Below are positions 8,326 through 17,900 of a stretch of DNA of 56,433 bases, piece by piece (positions within the stretch are counted from its first letter, which is position 1; each line of letters opens with the position of its first letter). Both the position numbers and the translations under genes were made by a program. The notes under the pieces are model-generated. The model made no database searches. It was given only the letters and a program-made list of their open reading frames with translations, and was not told where the DNA came from. The stretch is from an uncultured Acetatifactor sp. (GTDB lineage Bacteria; Bacillota; Clostridia; Lachnospirales; Lachnospiraceae), in contig CAJUCE010000034.1 of assembly GCA_910584865.1 (NCBI GenBank), positions 1-56,433 on the forward strand. Direction: 5' to 3'.

Positions 8326-9295
8326 TATTGCAGCAGCCTTTGGCGGAGCAAAGAAGGTACTTGACGAGTTTTATGAAGAGTACAGAGCACGCGAGGATTA
8401 TGAATGTTATTTTATAACAAGTTTTTTGGATTATCCCACAAATCAACGCATTCATGTCATAAAATTACCTTGGACAAAGAAGTCTTGGATCCATCGGCTT
8501 TATTGTGACTATTTTTATATGCCGGGATTGATAAAGAGGTTGGAGATAGAGGAAGTTTTATCATTACAGAATATGGGGATTCCGCATTGTACAGTGAAAC
8601 AGACGGTGTATGTTCATAATGCAATTCCTTTTACAGAACATAGGTTTTCGGCGATTAAAGAACCGTTTTTATGGACGTACCAGAATGTGATCGGACGATT
8701 GATTTATTCTTCTTTGAGAAAAGCGGACAGTGTTATCGTTCAGACACTGTGGATGAAAGAGGAAGTTATAAAAAGATGCCAAATTAGTGGTGATAAGATT
8801 CTAGTTCAGAGGGTTTATGTAAAAGAGCAGAATAGTGGATTGAGAGAAGTATCAAGCGTGCCGACATTTTTCTACCCTGCAACGCCATTCCGTTTTAAGA
8901 ATTTTGAGGTTGTTTTGGAAGCTTGCAAGGACTTAAAAAGATTGGGGATTAAAAAGTATGAAATTGTAATGACTTTTACAGGGAAAGAAAATAGATTAGC
9001 AAAAGCAATTACAAAAAAGGTTAGAAAATATAATTTACCGATTAAACTTGTAGGACGGCTTAATTTAGAACAAATGGAGTTGCTTTATAAAAAGTCAATT
9101 CTATTATTTCCGTCCTATTTGGAAACAATTGGTCTTCCTTTACTTGAGGCAAAGGCTTTTCAAGCGCCCATTGTAGCAGCGGACTGTAAATATGCTCATG
9201 ATGCACTAAAGGGATACGAAAATGTATGGTATTTTCCTTACGAAGATCAAGAAGCATTAAAAACAGTAATGCTTCTATTTTTGGAAAATGCTTGA
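8303..9295 (+). CDS. GT-B fold glycosyltransferase, family 4 type
   Basis: A 330-residue protein beginning MKKILIYDIAAAFGGAKKVL, with the glycine-rich acceptor loop. TPFRFKNFEVVLEAC near 190 and FPSYLETIGLPLLEAKAFQAPIVA near 265-290 are the GT4 sugar-nucleotide site with its E-x7-E pattern. It probably adds one sugar of the repeat unit on the cytosolic face; donor and acceptor are unknown. Its ATG lies inside the end of the acetyltransferase gene, so the two are coupled. Confidence 0.8.
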   Translation: MKKILIYDIAAAFGGAKKVLDEFYEEYRAREDYECYFITSFLDYPTNQRIHVIKLPWTKKSWIHRLYCDYFYMPGLIKRLEIEEVLSLQNMGIPHCTVKQTVYVHNAIPFTEHRFSAIKEPFLWTYQNVIGRLIYSSLRKADSVIVQTLWMKEEVIKRCQISGDKILVQRVYVKEQNSGLREVSSVPTFFYPATPFRFKNFEVVLEACKDLKRLGIKKYEIVMTFTGKENRLAKAITKKVRKYNLPIKLVGRLNLEQMELLYKKSILLFPSYLETIGLPLLEAKAFQAPIVAADCKYAHDALKGYENVWYFPYEDQEALKTVMLLFLENA

Positions 9296-9313
9296 TTAGA
9301 TACTGAGGGATTT

Positions 9314-10345
9314 ATGATTGTTTATATTGTTGTATTATTAATATTGTATATTAGATGCTTTACACTACATCATAGCGCAGATAAAAGGGATCGTTTTTAT
9401 TGGATAATGCCTATTCTATTAATTGGTATGGCAGGTTTGCGCTATGGTCCCGGTTCAGATTTTTTTGGCTATTTAGTAAATTTTGAATACAGCGCCGGAG
9501 ATGTAGAATATAAATCTTCATTTGAACTTGGCTTTAGAGCGCTTATGGATTTGATAATTGCATTAAAGGGAAGTTTCCAGTGCCTGATTATCATTACGTC
9601 TTTTGTTACTACTTTTTTGATTGCAAAGGGAATTGAAAAATATTCACAGCATATAGAATTGAGTATTTTTTTGTATGTAGGATTATATTTTTACTTTATT
9701 TCCTTTAATTTGATACGCCAATATATTGCAGTGGCAATTGTTTTTTGGGGTACTAAATATTTACTCAAAAAGAATTTTAAAAAATATGCTATTGTAATTA
9801 TAATAGCATCCCTATTTCATGCGACTGCATTGGTAATGATCCCATTTTATTTTATTGCAGTAAATAAGATCAGCGCAAAATTTAAAATGTTTTTGGGTAT
9901 TTTTGCTTTTGTGGGAGTAGTTTTTTTCAGTCAAATACAGAGTATATTCCTGACAATATTCCCTAAATATATAATTTATGTTGGTTATGCATCCGGCACG
10001 GCAAAATGTGATTTGATTATGATTCTATTGATTATGTTCTTGTTGCAGAATATTAAGTCCAAAGCTGGTAATGAGTTCGAGTGGAATTTGTATATGAGTA
10101 CGACAGTATTTGCATTACTTTTTGTAATGCTTTCCTTTTCAAATGTTTTACTTGCCAGATTGGGTACCTATTTTTATATGTATAGTATTATATCAGTACC
10201 TTATGTGTTAAAGCATATGCGAATTAAAGATAGAAAATTTGTCCAGTTAGGGGTGTGTACCTTAGCTTTTGCAATATGTATTTATTACCTAGTCTATAAT
10301 AATGCGGGTGTTGTTCCGTATAGTACAGTGTTAGGGGCATTATAA
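9314..10345 (+). CDS. EpsG-like polysaccharide polymerase (Wzy)
   Basis: A 343-residue integral membrane protein with about ten hydrophobic segments (for example 1-18, 75-100, 115-135, 150-175, 180-205). It has the EpsG-family pattern GLRYGPGSDFFGY near residues 37-49 and FNLIRQYIAVAI near 130-141. EpsG/Wzy proteins polymerise undecaprenyl-linked repeat units outside the membrane. It is the only polymerase candidate of the cluster and would work with the flippase at 13104-14519. The gene is very AT-rich. Confidence 0.75.
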   Translation: MIVYIVVLLILYIRCFTLHHSADKRDRFYWIMPILLIGMAGLRYGPGSDFFGYLVNFEYSAGDVEYKSSFELGFRALMDLIIALKGSFQCLIIITSFVTTFLIAKGIEKYSQHIELSIFLYVGLYFYFISFNLIRQYIAVAIVFWGTKYLLKKNFKKYAIVIIIASLFHATALVMIPFYFIAVNKISAKFKMFLGIFAFVGVVFFSQIQSIFLTIFPKYIIYVGYASGTAKCDLIMILLIMFLLQNIKSKAGNEFEWNLYMSTTVFALLFVMLSFSNVLLARLGTYFYMYSIISVPYVLKHMRIKDRKFVQLGVCTLAFAICIYYLVYNNAGVVPYSTVLGAL

Positions 10346-10352
10346 TCTGGAT

Positions 10353-11315
10353 ATGAATGAATTGGTATCAGTAATTATTCCTGCATATAATGCGGAAAAA
10401 ACCATTGAAAACTGTATAGAGAGTATTTTAAAACAAACATATCAAAACATTGAAGTGATTATTATTGATGATGGCTCTATAGATAAAACGTCAGAAATAG
10501 TGGAAAAATATGTGCAAACGGATCCACGGGTAATTTTACTCCATAAGGAGAATGGAGGCCAATCCTCTGCCAGAAATCTGGGACTTGAGAGAATGTCGGG
10601 TAATTTATTTTTATATGTGGATAGCGATGATGAAATCATGTCAGAAATGATTGCTGATTTATATGCACAAATAGTGAAGACAAATTCAGATATCTCAATG
10701 TGCGGAATGTTATACCGAGCCGGGAGAAAAGAGGTACGGAAGTATTGCGAAATAGAGGGGCTTATTTTGACTCGGGAGGAAATTGTCAGAAGTTTTCTCT
10801 TGGAAAAGTTTGCATTTGGACCAATGTGTAAATTGTTTCGTACAGAAAAGGTAGGATCAATACGCTTTAAAGAAGGGATTATATTTGAAGATGTTGAATA
10901 TTTATCCAGAGTATATTTAACAAGCAATTCCGTTTCCTGTTGCAGTTATCCGGGGTATATCTATTATGTCAGGAATGGATCGACAATACATTCAAAGTTC
11001 GATGAAAAAAAATTAGATTTATTAAAAGTAACGGATCTTATAATAAAACGAATTATAAGTGAGAATCTATTTTGCGATAAAGAAATCTTGCTTTTTACAT
11101 TGAATAGTTATTTGTCAATACTGTTAATGGCTGCGGACTCTGGAAAGTATAGGAACTATAGTGATATCTGCGAACCATTAGTTGCCTGGCTTAGGGAAAA
11201 TCAGGATAGAATAAAAGAAAATAAGTTTATTTCAAAAAGGCAAAAGGTTTATACTAAGATATTTATATCGGACAACAGCTTTCTAATTTATTTACTTGCA
11301 TCTATGAGGAGATAA
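10353..11315 (+). CDS. Family 2 glycosyltransferase
   Basis: A 320-residue GT-A enzyme. The start VSVIIPAYNAEKTIENCIES, then VIIIDDGSIDKT (about 36-47), NGGQSSARNLGLE and the DxD motif in LYVDSDDEI (about 89-97) are diagnostic of GT2. It transfers a nucleotide-activated sugar to the lipid-linked intermediate in the cytosol; the sugar is unknown. It follows the polymerase gene by 7 bp and precedes the sulfatase-fold gene by 5 bp. Confidence 0.85.
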   Translation: MNELVSVIIPAYNAEKTIENCIESILKQTYQNIEVIIIDDGSIDKTSEIVEKYVQTDPRVILLHKENGGQSSARNLGLERMSGNLFLYVDSDDEIMSEMIADLYAQIVKTNSDISMCGMLYRAGRKEVRKYCEIEGLILTREEIVRSFLLEKFAFGPMCKLFRTEKVGSIRFKEGIIFEDVEYLSRVYLTSNSVSCCSYPGYIYYVRNGSTIHSKFDEKKLDLLKVTDLIIKRIISENLFCDKEILLFTLNSYLSILLMAADSGKYRNYSDICEPLVAWLRENQDRIKENKFISKRQKVYTKIFISDNSFLIYLLASMRR

Positions 11316-11320
11316 AAGGT

Positions 11321-13114
11321 TTGAAAAATATCATTTTTTTGTTAGTGGACTGTTTTGATTACAATAAGATTGGGGCAAATGAATATAGGCAGTCGCCGAC
11401 GCCGTTTTTGGATCAGTTGAGGCATAATTCTTATTGGGCTGAAAAAATGTATTCTCAGGCGCCTTTTACAGAGAGTGCTTTAATTGCTACTATGTGTGGA
11501 TATGATACCCTGGACAGGGGAGGGTATTTAAAACGATATAAAAATTGTCCCCAAAATATGTTTGAAATGATCCAGAAAGCAGGATGGGAAGTATATGCGC
11601 AAATGTGGTCTCATTTTTATCCGACTTCTTCGTTGAAGGGAATCGATGTGCTCAGACTGAGACCATTTAGTTTTGAAGTATTATGGGTTTATAGGTTTGA
11701 TTATTATTCAAAACTTTATGATAATGGGGAAATTGAGAAGCAGGATATTGATGATCTTATAGATATCTTAAACGAGAATCTGGACTTCTGGAAGCAGTAT
11801 TATGAGATGATATTAGATAGAAAAGAAGAAGTACGGATTGTTACGGAAAATATGGATGTGAGTAAGGTCCCGGCATGCTATAAGATATTGAAAAAGGAAA
11901 TCAAAAAATTTCATGAAAATAAGCGGGAATATGTATATGAGATTTTGAAGACGAAAAAAGAGCATATTCTTTTTTCGCTTTTTAATGAAGAATGTCTCGA
12001 CAAAAAGATACCGGCAAAGTTCAGAGAAAAAATTACTCATAAATATTCAGGGTTAAATCAGAAAATATATAAAACCAATAATAGATTGAACAGAAAAAAC
12101 AATCATCTTTCGATACAGCGATTGAAGGAATATTATAAAAGGAGCAAACAGCCGTGGAAATTAAAAGAGAGGACAATTTTTTCACAATATCTCAGAAATT
12201 ATTACCATATTACACATTACAATGAATTGCTGGGAGCTATTGGAGAAAATTATGATCGGCGAAAGGATTGGCTATCTACACACCGTATGATGGAATATTT
12301 TCTGGAATGGGAAGAAAGTCGCGCGAATAAAGAGAAGCCTTATTTTGCCTATATGCATACGGAAGATATACATGGACAATGTACTGTTTTTGACATATGT
12401 TGCACAGATGAAGATGAAATAGAGCGGCAAATGAGAGAGACCGAACATTATATAGATGCCCTTCCAGGCAACTATAAAGGAAATCTTGGATATGATCTGG
12501 GACTTCTGAATCTTGATCGGACAATTGCGTGGTTTTATAGAATATTAGAGGATAAGGGGATTTTAAAAGATACCATACTTGTGATTACTTCAGATCATGG
12601 ATGCGGCACGAATTACAACCCATTGAGGGGAGAAATACAGAATTTTCATGATGAGTGTTATCATGTTCCGTTCATTATCTGCGGAGCAGGAATAGAGGCT
12701 TGTATAGACAAAGATTTGCATATGACAAAAGATATTATGGCAACGATTGCAGATTTGTCAAAGAGCAAACTACCGGATAGCTCGACAGGAATCAGTATTT
12801 TTTCTGATCAGAAAAGAGAATGGATTAATCAGGAGTACATGGGACCCGGATGTCCGGATATGTACAGACGACCTATGTGGATGTGTGCTTTTGACAAAAA
12901 ATGGAAAGTTTTTATCAAGGCAAATTTGATGCAGAATGTATTCCGATACTCTGTGGAGGAGATATATAATTTGGTAGAAGATCCCAAAGAGATGAACAAT
13001 CTGGCATTATCGGAAAGCGCGGGTAAGGAATCCTTATATTTGATCGATGTGTTGGAAAAACGTTGGCATGCTATCAAGAATGGTTACTCAAGGAGCGATC
13101 AATATGAAAGTTGA
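11321..13114 (+). CDS. Sulfatase-fold phosphotransferase or hydrolase without membrane anchor
   Basis: A 597-residue protein from a TTG start. The alkaline-phosphatase superfamily core is seen in NIIFLLVDCFDYNKIG (metal-binding Asp), APFTESALIATMCG near residues 46-59 (candidate Thr/Ser nucleophile), FAYMHTEDIHG near 345 and ITSDHGCGTNY near 424 (DHG metal ligands). Residues about 150-300 are a charged helical insertion. Unlike LtaS-type lipoteichoic acid synthases there are no membrane segments, so the catalytic domain would be cytosolic. Related proteins in glycan clusters are thought to move phospho-substituents. With LicD and choline genes nearby, a role in phosphate decoration is possible but unproven. 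It overlaps the flippase gene by 11 bp. Confidence 0.65.
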   Translation: MKNIIFLLVDCFDYNKIGANEYRQSPTPFLDQLRHNSYWAEKMYSQAPFTESALIATMCGYDTLDRGGYLKRYKNCPQNMFEMIQKAGWEVYAQMWSHFYPTSSLKGIDVLRLRPFSFEVLWVYRFDYYSKLYDNGEIEKQDIDDLIDILNENLDFWKQYYEMILDRKEEVRIVTENMDVSKVPACYKILKKEIKKFHENKREYVYEILKTKKEHILFSLFNEECLDKKIPAKFREKITHKYSGLNQKIYKTNNRLNRKNNHLSIQRLKEYYKRSKQPWKLKERTIFSQYLRNYYHITHYNELLGAIGENYDRRKDWLSTHRMMEYFLEWEESRANKEKPYFAYMHTEDIHGQCTVFDICCTDEDEIERQMRETEHYIDALPGNYKGNLGYDLGLLNLDRTIAWFYRILEDKGILKDTILVITSDHGCGTNYNPLRGEIQNFHDECYHVPFIICGAGIEACIDKDLHMTKDIMATIADLSKSKLPDSSTGISIFSDQKREWINQEYMGPGCPDMYRRPMWMCAFDKKWKVFIKANLMQNVFRYSVEEIYNLVEDPKEMNNLALSESAGKESLYLIDVLEKRWHAIKNGYSRSDQYES

Positions 13115-14519
13115 ATTCTGGCAAAAGCTGTTTAAGACATCGGCTTTGTACTTGTTTGGAACAGTTATCGCCAAATTGGTCTCTTTTTTTCTATTGCCCC
13201 TGTATACCAATAAGATTCCGACTGATGTTTATGGAACCTATGACATTGTAGTGGCTTATGCCGCAATTATTGTTCCTCTGGCGGGTATCAATTGCTGGCA
13301 AGGCATGTTAAGATTTACAGTAGAGGAGAAGTCGTTAGAGGAAAGACATAAAATTGTCAGCCAGGGATGGTTAATGCTTTTTTTGTCTATAGGAGTATTA
13401 TCAATCGGATTTTGGGGTTTTTGTTTCATTGCAGATATATCAAATAAGGGTTTGATATACTGCTATTTTATTGCGCAAATGCTGCAGTATTTTTATCTTT
13501 ATACGGCAAGAGGCTTCAATAAAAATAAAGTCTATGCACTTTCCGGTATTATCAGTGCCGTAACAGTTGCAGTTACCTCTCTTATTTGCATATATTGGCT
13601 GCATCTAACTATTGAGGCGCTTTATATAGCAATGATTGCGTCTCTGCTGGTGCAAGTAGTTTATATGGAACTATGTATTCATCTTTTGCGGGATATTAAT
13701 ATAAAGCATATTGATAGAGTTCGTATAAAGGCTTTGTATAAGTATTGCTTCCCAGAATCAATAGGAACGATTTTTAACTGGCTGCTGAATAGTGTGAACA
13801 GGTTGATTATTGTAGCTGTATTAGGGTATTCGGCCAATGGGATATACGCCATATCCAATAAGTTTCTGTCGATTTTGAATGTGTTCATGACAGCCTTTGT
13901 TCTGGCCTTTCAAGAAGCCATTTATTCTGCGGGTTCAGAAAATATAGAATCTGCAGGGAATGAAGTTTTGCGTAAGTTTGCAGAGCTTGCCGGAGTCGCA
14001 GTAGCATTGATTCTTCTGGGAACCAGCATTATTTATCCGGTGTTTGTATCAGGTGATTACACAGAAGGGTATAAGCTGATACCATTGTTTTATTTATACT
14101 TTTTAATGTCCGGTCTAACCTGGATATTGTCCAGTATTGTCAGTGCTACAAAGAAAACACAGATAACATTGTATGAAAAAATTATTATCGGTACGATTAA
14201 CTTTTCAATTATGGCGTTGCTTATCAGGAGAATTGGATTAAGCAGTTCGCCGGTTGCTCTTCTGATTGCTGAAACCGCAGGTATTATTGTATTTAAGATA
14301 TTATTAAAAAAGAAAGCGGGTTGCGATATTAAGATTCCCATAAAGAATATTCTTGTTGATGTTGGATTGGTATTAGTGGCATCTGTATTTTTCTTTATAA
14401 ATCGCATTTGGCTGAATTTGGGGGTCATCGCAGTAATACTGATTGTGGCCAGCTTTGTATATCGGTCAAAGATTGGAAAAATTTTATCAATGATCCTTTT
14501 AATGGTAAAGAAAAAGTAG
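13104..14519 (+). CDS. Wzx-type repeat-unit flippase, MATE/MOP superfamily
   Basis: A 471-residue membrane protein with about 12-14 hydrophobic segments. The N-terminus LYLFGTVIAKLVSFFLLPLY is typical of polysaccharide-transport Wzx proteins. Start ATG 13104 is preferred (AAGGAG just upstream); an open frame extends to 13047 inside the previous gene. It exports undecaprenyl-linked repeat units for the EpsG-like polymerase encoded at 9314-10345. Confidence 0.8.
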   Translation: MKVEFWQKLFKTSALYLFGTVIAKLVSFFLLPLYTNKIPTDVYGTYDIVVAYAAIIVPLAGINCWQGMLRFTVEEKSLEERHKIVSQGWLMLFLSIGVLSIGFWGFCFIADISNKGLIYCYFIAQMLQYFYLYTARGFNKNKVYALSGIISAVTVAVTSLICIYWLHLTIEALYIAMIASLLVQVVYMELCIHLLRDINIKHIDRVRIKALYKYCFPESIGTIFNWLLNSVNRLIIVAVLGYSANGIYAISNKFLSILNVFMTAFVLAFQEAIYSAGSENIESAGNEVLRKFAELAGVAVALILLGTSIIYPVFVSGDYTEGYKLIPLFYLYFLMSGLTWILSSIVSATKKTQITLYEKIIIGTINFSIMALLIRRIGLSSSPVALLIAETAGIIVFKILLKKKAGCDIKIPIKNILVDVGLVLVASVFFFINRIWLNLGVIAVILIVASFVYRSKIGKILSMILLMVKKK

Positions 14520-14554
14520 GTATAACATGTCCGACAGTGGAAAGGAATGAGTGA

Positions 14555-15379
14555 ATGGACGAGGCAAGAAGCAGCATCAGTCTGGAGGAGTTACAACAGC
14601 GTCTGACAAATATGATGTTTGAGCTGCATACGTTTTTGGAGGAACAGCAAATCGAATATTTTTTATGGGCGGGAACAATGCTGGGTGCGGTACGGCATAA
14701 GGGATTTATTCCTTGGGATGATGATCTGGATATCGGAATGACCAGAGAGAATTTCAGGAAACTGTTGGCAGTCGCAGATAAACTACCGGAACCGTACAAA
14801 CTGCGATTTCCCGGCTTGAAGGGGACAAATTCGAATTATCCCTATTTATATGCAAAGCTGGAAGATACAAGCACACTTCTGATTGAAGAAGATATTAAGC
14901 ATCTTCAGGTACAGAGTGGTATGTATATTGATATCTTCGTGTTCGATGGATTTCCTGAAAATAAAATATTAGGCAGGTTGCATACCTTTCGATTTATGTA
15001 TTGGATGCAGATCAGAATGTTATTGCTGATGGATCCGGGAAAAAGCAGGAACAAGGGAAAACAGATTTTGATCCAATGGGCCCGTAAACATTATTCCTTA
15101 CAGCAAGTGTTGGAGCGGGCAATGATAATTTCCCAGAGATATTCGCTGGAGAAGATGAAACTGATCACCAATTATTCAGGTGTTTATGATGAGATGAATG
15201 TGATCTTGAAGAAGGAGGATGTGGTAGGCGGGGAGTATTATTTATTTGGAAAGCATGAGTTTAGGGGGCTTAAGAATCCAGATGCAGTTTTAACGTCAGT
15301 TTATGGAGATTATAGGAAACTTCCGCCCGAGGAAGAGAGACAGGGGCATCATAGATATCAGCTAAAGATATTAAAATAA
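14555..15379 (+). CDS. licD: LicD-family phosphotransferase
   Basis: A 274-residue protein with the LicD signature: FLWAGTMLGAVRHKGFIPWD near residues 34-53, then DDDLDIGM near 53-60. Further on are a conserved Tyr/Lys segment (YLYAKLED) and MYIDIFVFDGFPE near 128-140. LicD proteins transfer phosphocholine from CDP-choline to sugars of surface polymers. The rest of the phosphocholine pathway follows: nucleotidyltransferases, kinase and choline transporter. A 35-bp gap separates it from the flippase gene. Confidence 0.85.
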   Translation: MDEARSSISLEELQQRLTNMMFELHTFLEEQQIEYFLWAGTMLGAVRHKGFIPWDDDLDIGMTRENFRKLLAVADKLPEPYKLRFPGLKGTNSNYPYLYAKLEDTSTLLIEEDIKHLQVQSGMYIDIFVFDGFPENKILGRLHTFRFMYWMQIRMLLLMDPGKSRNKGKQILIQWARKHYSLQQVLERAMIISQRYSLEKMKLITNYSGVYDEMNVILKKEDVVGGEYYLFGKHEFRGLKNPDAVLTSVYGDYRKLPPEEERQGHHRYQLKILK

Positions 15380-15403
15380 AAATGTATGAAGAGGAGAGCT
15401 GGA

Positions 15404-17815
15404 ATGAAGAAAGCTGAATTTGACATATTACTTTATATGAATGAGCATGAGAGTGCTGATTTTACAGAGGCAGCCAGAATATTGTACAGGCCAGAGGAAG
15501 AAGTAGCAGAGATATACAGAAAGTTGTCAGACGAAGGGTATTTGAGAGCAGATGGTTTAACAAGAAAGGGAGAAGAAGTTCTACAGACGCATAAGATTGA
15601 TAATGCCATTATTTTAGCTGCAGGCATGTCTTCGCGCTTTGTTCCATTGAATTTTGAAAAACCGAAAGGACTTCTTAAAGTAAATGGGGAAACTTTGATC
15701 GAGAGGCAGATAAATCAGCTACGAGAAAAAGGAATCGAAGAAATCGTTATAGTTGTGGGACATATGAAGGAGCAATTTGAATATTTGGTTGAAAAATATA
15801 ATGTAATACTTGTCCCAACGGAAGATTATGCTGATAAAAATAATCATGCAAGCGTATACGCGGCGAGGCAATATCTTAAAAATTCTATAATCACTTCCTC
15901 GGACTTATATTTTGCTGAAAACATTTTTCAGACATATGGATATGATGCATATTATTGTACGGTATATATATCGGGGAAGACAGCAGAACGAGGAATTGAG
16001 ACAAATGAAGATGATAAGATTATCAAGACCATGTACGGAGATAAATGTTACGATATTTGGGTAACATTGGGATATGCCTTTTTCTCAAAACGATTCTCGG
16101 ATCATTTCCTGGAAATTATGAAAGATGAGTTCGAACTGCCGGAAACAGCTAATAAGTTTTGGGCAGATATTCAAGATGAGCATCTTGATAAATTATATAT
16201 GTATGCAAAACGCTGCGATGTCAATGTTATACATGAGTTTGACTCACTGGAAGAACTACGGAATTTCGACGCTCAATATGTATATGATTCAGGTTCACAG
16301 ATTTTACGCAAAATTTGTAAATTGCTGGGAGTTCATGAAAATAATATCATCGGGATAGAATCTTTAAGAAAGAAAAAGCCCTCACTTTTTAAGTTTAGGT
16401 GTAAAGGAGATATTTATATCTGTGATGTTGACCCCGATGAGAAAGAGAAGATTACGTATCAAGGACGTATGTATTATCAATGTTCGGACTTAGAGACAGA
16501 TAAAATGAAGCTGTTTAAAATGGATAAATACATCAAAATCAAAGGGGTTCCCCAAATGGATATAACAAAGGAATTAAATGAAATATATGAAACGACAAAA
16601 GAATTTAAGAAATATCATGAAAGAGCTCTGCCGTTATGCGCGGCTGAGAATATTATTTCTCCGTTTGCAAATTTACCGTTATCTTTTGGGTTTCAGGAAA
16701 GATATATTATGAATAATACCTATTCCTTTAATATGGATGACAATTTTATTGGATGCGAAAAATTATTCCCTTATTATCGATATTTGTCAGACGTATGCGA
16801 AAGAATTTTTGATGCAAAGTATACAGATCCAAGGCCATTTACCGGAATGCATTGTATAGATATGGTAACAAAAACAATATGTAAGTCTGGCGACAAGATG
16901 ATGATTTTGAGTAAAGAGCATGGGGGACATGCTTCGGTAAAACCTGTCGTTGAAAGACTTGGAGTACAAACATTTAATGCGCCATATAATCTTGACGAGA
17001 ATGATTTGGATTATGAAGCAGTAAACAGAATGATTTTGGAAGAGGGCATACACTATATTTTACTTGCACCGTCAGATTTAATTAAACCTTTGGATGTAGA
17101 ACAAATAGACACGACAAATTGTGTATTAATGTGGGACTGCAGCCAGCTTATGGGGCTTATTGCAGCAGGTTTGTGTCCTAATCCGTTAAAGACAAAAAAG
17201 AATGTCGTTATGTTTGGAGGAACTCATAAAACACTTCCTGGTCCGGCATCGGGATTGATTATGACAAATGAAAAATATCTGCATGATATGATGGAACAGG
17301 ACATTAATCCGAAGTATCTACGAAATTCACAGATGCATCAGAAAATTTGTTTATTGTTTACATTACTTGAGTTTGAACAATTTGGTGCGGCATATATGAG
17401 CCATATGGTTCATTGTTCAAATTACCTTGGAAATAAATTGAGAGAAAGAGGTTATGACATAGCAGACATTCATGGTCAGATTTCGGCGACTCATCAGATT
17501 TTTATCAGATGCAGTAAAGAGGAGATGGATACAATATACGATAATGCGTATAAATGTGAGGTTACGCTGAATAAGAAGCATAAAGATTTATTTTTAGGGT
17601 ATGGAGTTCGACTGGGAACTCAGGAAATTGCAAGATATGACTGGAATGACGAAGCACTGGATAAAATAGCATATGTTATAGAAAGGCTCTCAGATCCTCA
17701 GGTGGATGTTGGTGAAGTAAGACGCATTATTGATAGTTTGCCGGAAAAGAAAATACATTATACATTTTCTGATGATATAACAAAACGATTTGCAGAATTA
17801 ATGACGAATATTTAA
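15404..17815 (+). CDS. Winged-helix, LicC-type nucleotidyltransferase and SHMT-like PLP enzyme fusion
   Basis: An 803-residue multidomain protein. Residues 1-62: winged helix like that of the next gene. About 65-300: NTP transferase of the LicC type (NAIILAAGMSSRFVPL, EKPKGLLKVNGETLIERQI). About 305-375: short region alignable with the kinase N-lobe of the next gene (ESLRKKKPSLFKFRCK versus SILKKGMTNRSFLFTCK) but without a catalytic lobe. About 385-800: PLP fold of the serine hydroxymethyltransferase type (CAAENIISPFA, MWDCSQLMGLIAAGLCPNP, FGGTHKTLPGPASGLI with the Schiff-base Lys). Family knowledge suggests it activates a phospho-compound with CTP and makes or modifies an amino-alcohol-type substrate. 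The chemistry is unknown. ATG 15404 has GAGGAG at 15391; ATG 15386 is an alternative. Confidence 0.75.
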   Translation: MKKAEFDILLYMNEHESADFTEAARILYRPEEEVAEIYRKLSDEGYLRADGLTRKGEEVLQTHKIDNAIILAAGMSSRFVPLNFEKPKGLLKVNGETLIERQINQLREKGIEEIVIVVGHMKEQFEYLVEKYNVILVPTEDYADKNNHASVYAARQYLKNSIITSSDLYFAENIFQTYGYDAYYCTVYISGKTAERGIETNEDDKIIKTMYGDKCYDIWVTLGYAFFSKRFSDHFLEIMKDEFELPETANKFWADIQDEHLDKLYMYAKRCDVNVIHEFDSLEELRNFDAQYVYDSGSQILRKICKLLGVHENNIIGIESLRKKKPSLFKFRCKGDIYICDVDPDEKEKITYQGRMYYQCSDLETDKMKLFKMDKYIKIKGVPQMDITKELNEIYETTKEFKKYHERALPLCAAENIISPFANLPLSFGFQERYIMNNTYSFNMDDNFIGCEKLFPYYRYLSDVCERIFDAKYTDPRPFTGMHCIDMVTKTICKSGDKMMILSKEHGGHASVKPVVERLGVQTFNAPYNLDENDLDYEAVNRMILEEGIHYILLAPSDLIKPLDVEQIDTTNCVLMWDCSQLMGLIAAGLCPNPLKTKKNVVMFGGTHKTLPGPASGLIMTNEKYLHDMMEQDINPKYLRNSQMHQKICLLFTLLEFEQFGAAYMSHMVHCSNYLGNKLRERGYDIADIHGQISATHQIFIRCSKEEMDTIYDNAYKCEVTLNKKHKDLFLGYGVRLGTQEIARYDWNDEALDKIAYVIERLSDPQVDVGEVRRIIDSLPEKKIHYTFSDDITKRFAELMTNI

Positions 17816-17818
17816 AGT

Positions 17819-17870
17819 GAATTCTCCACATCAAGGAGTGACTCCGGATGTGGAGATTCTTATTATCCAT
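17819..17870 (+). terminator. Intra-operon hairpin resembling an intrinsic terminator
   Basis: GAATTCTCCACATC (17819-17832) pairs imperfectly with GATGTGGAGATTC (17849-17861), followed by TTATTAT. It sits in the only long gap (85 bp) of the choline module. An internal terminator or processing hairpin would fit an operon that relies on a LoaP antiterminator. Termination is not proven because the T-run is broken. Confidence 0.45.
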
Positions 17871-17900
17871 ATGTTCACGAAAAGGAAGGAGAAGAAAAAT

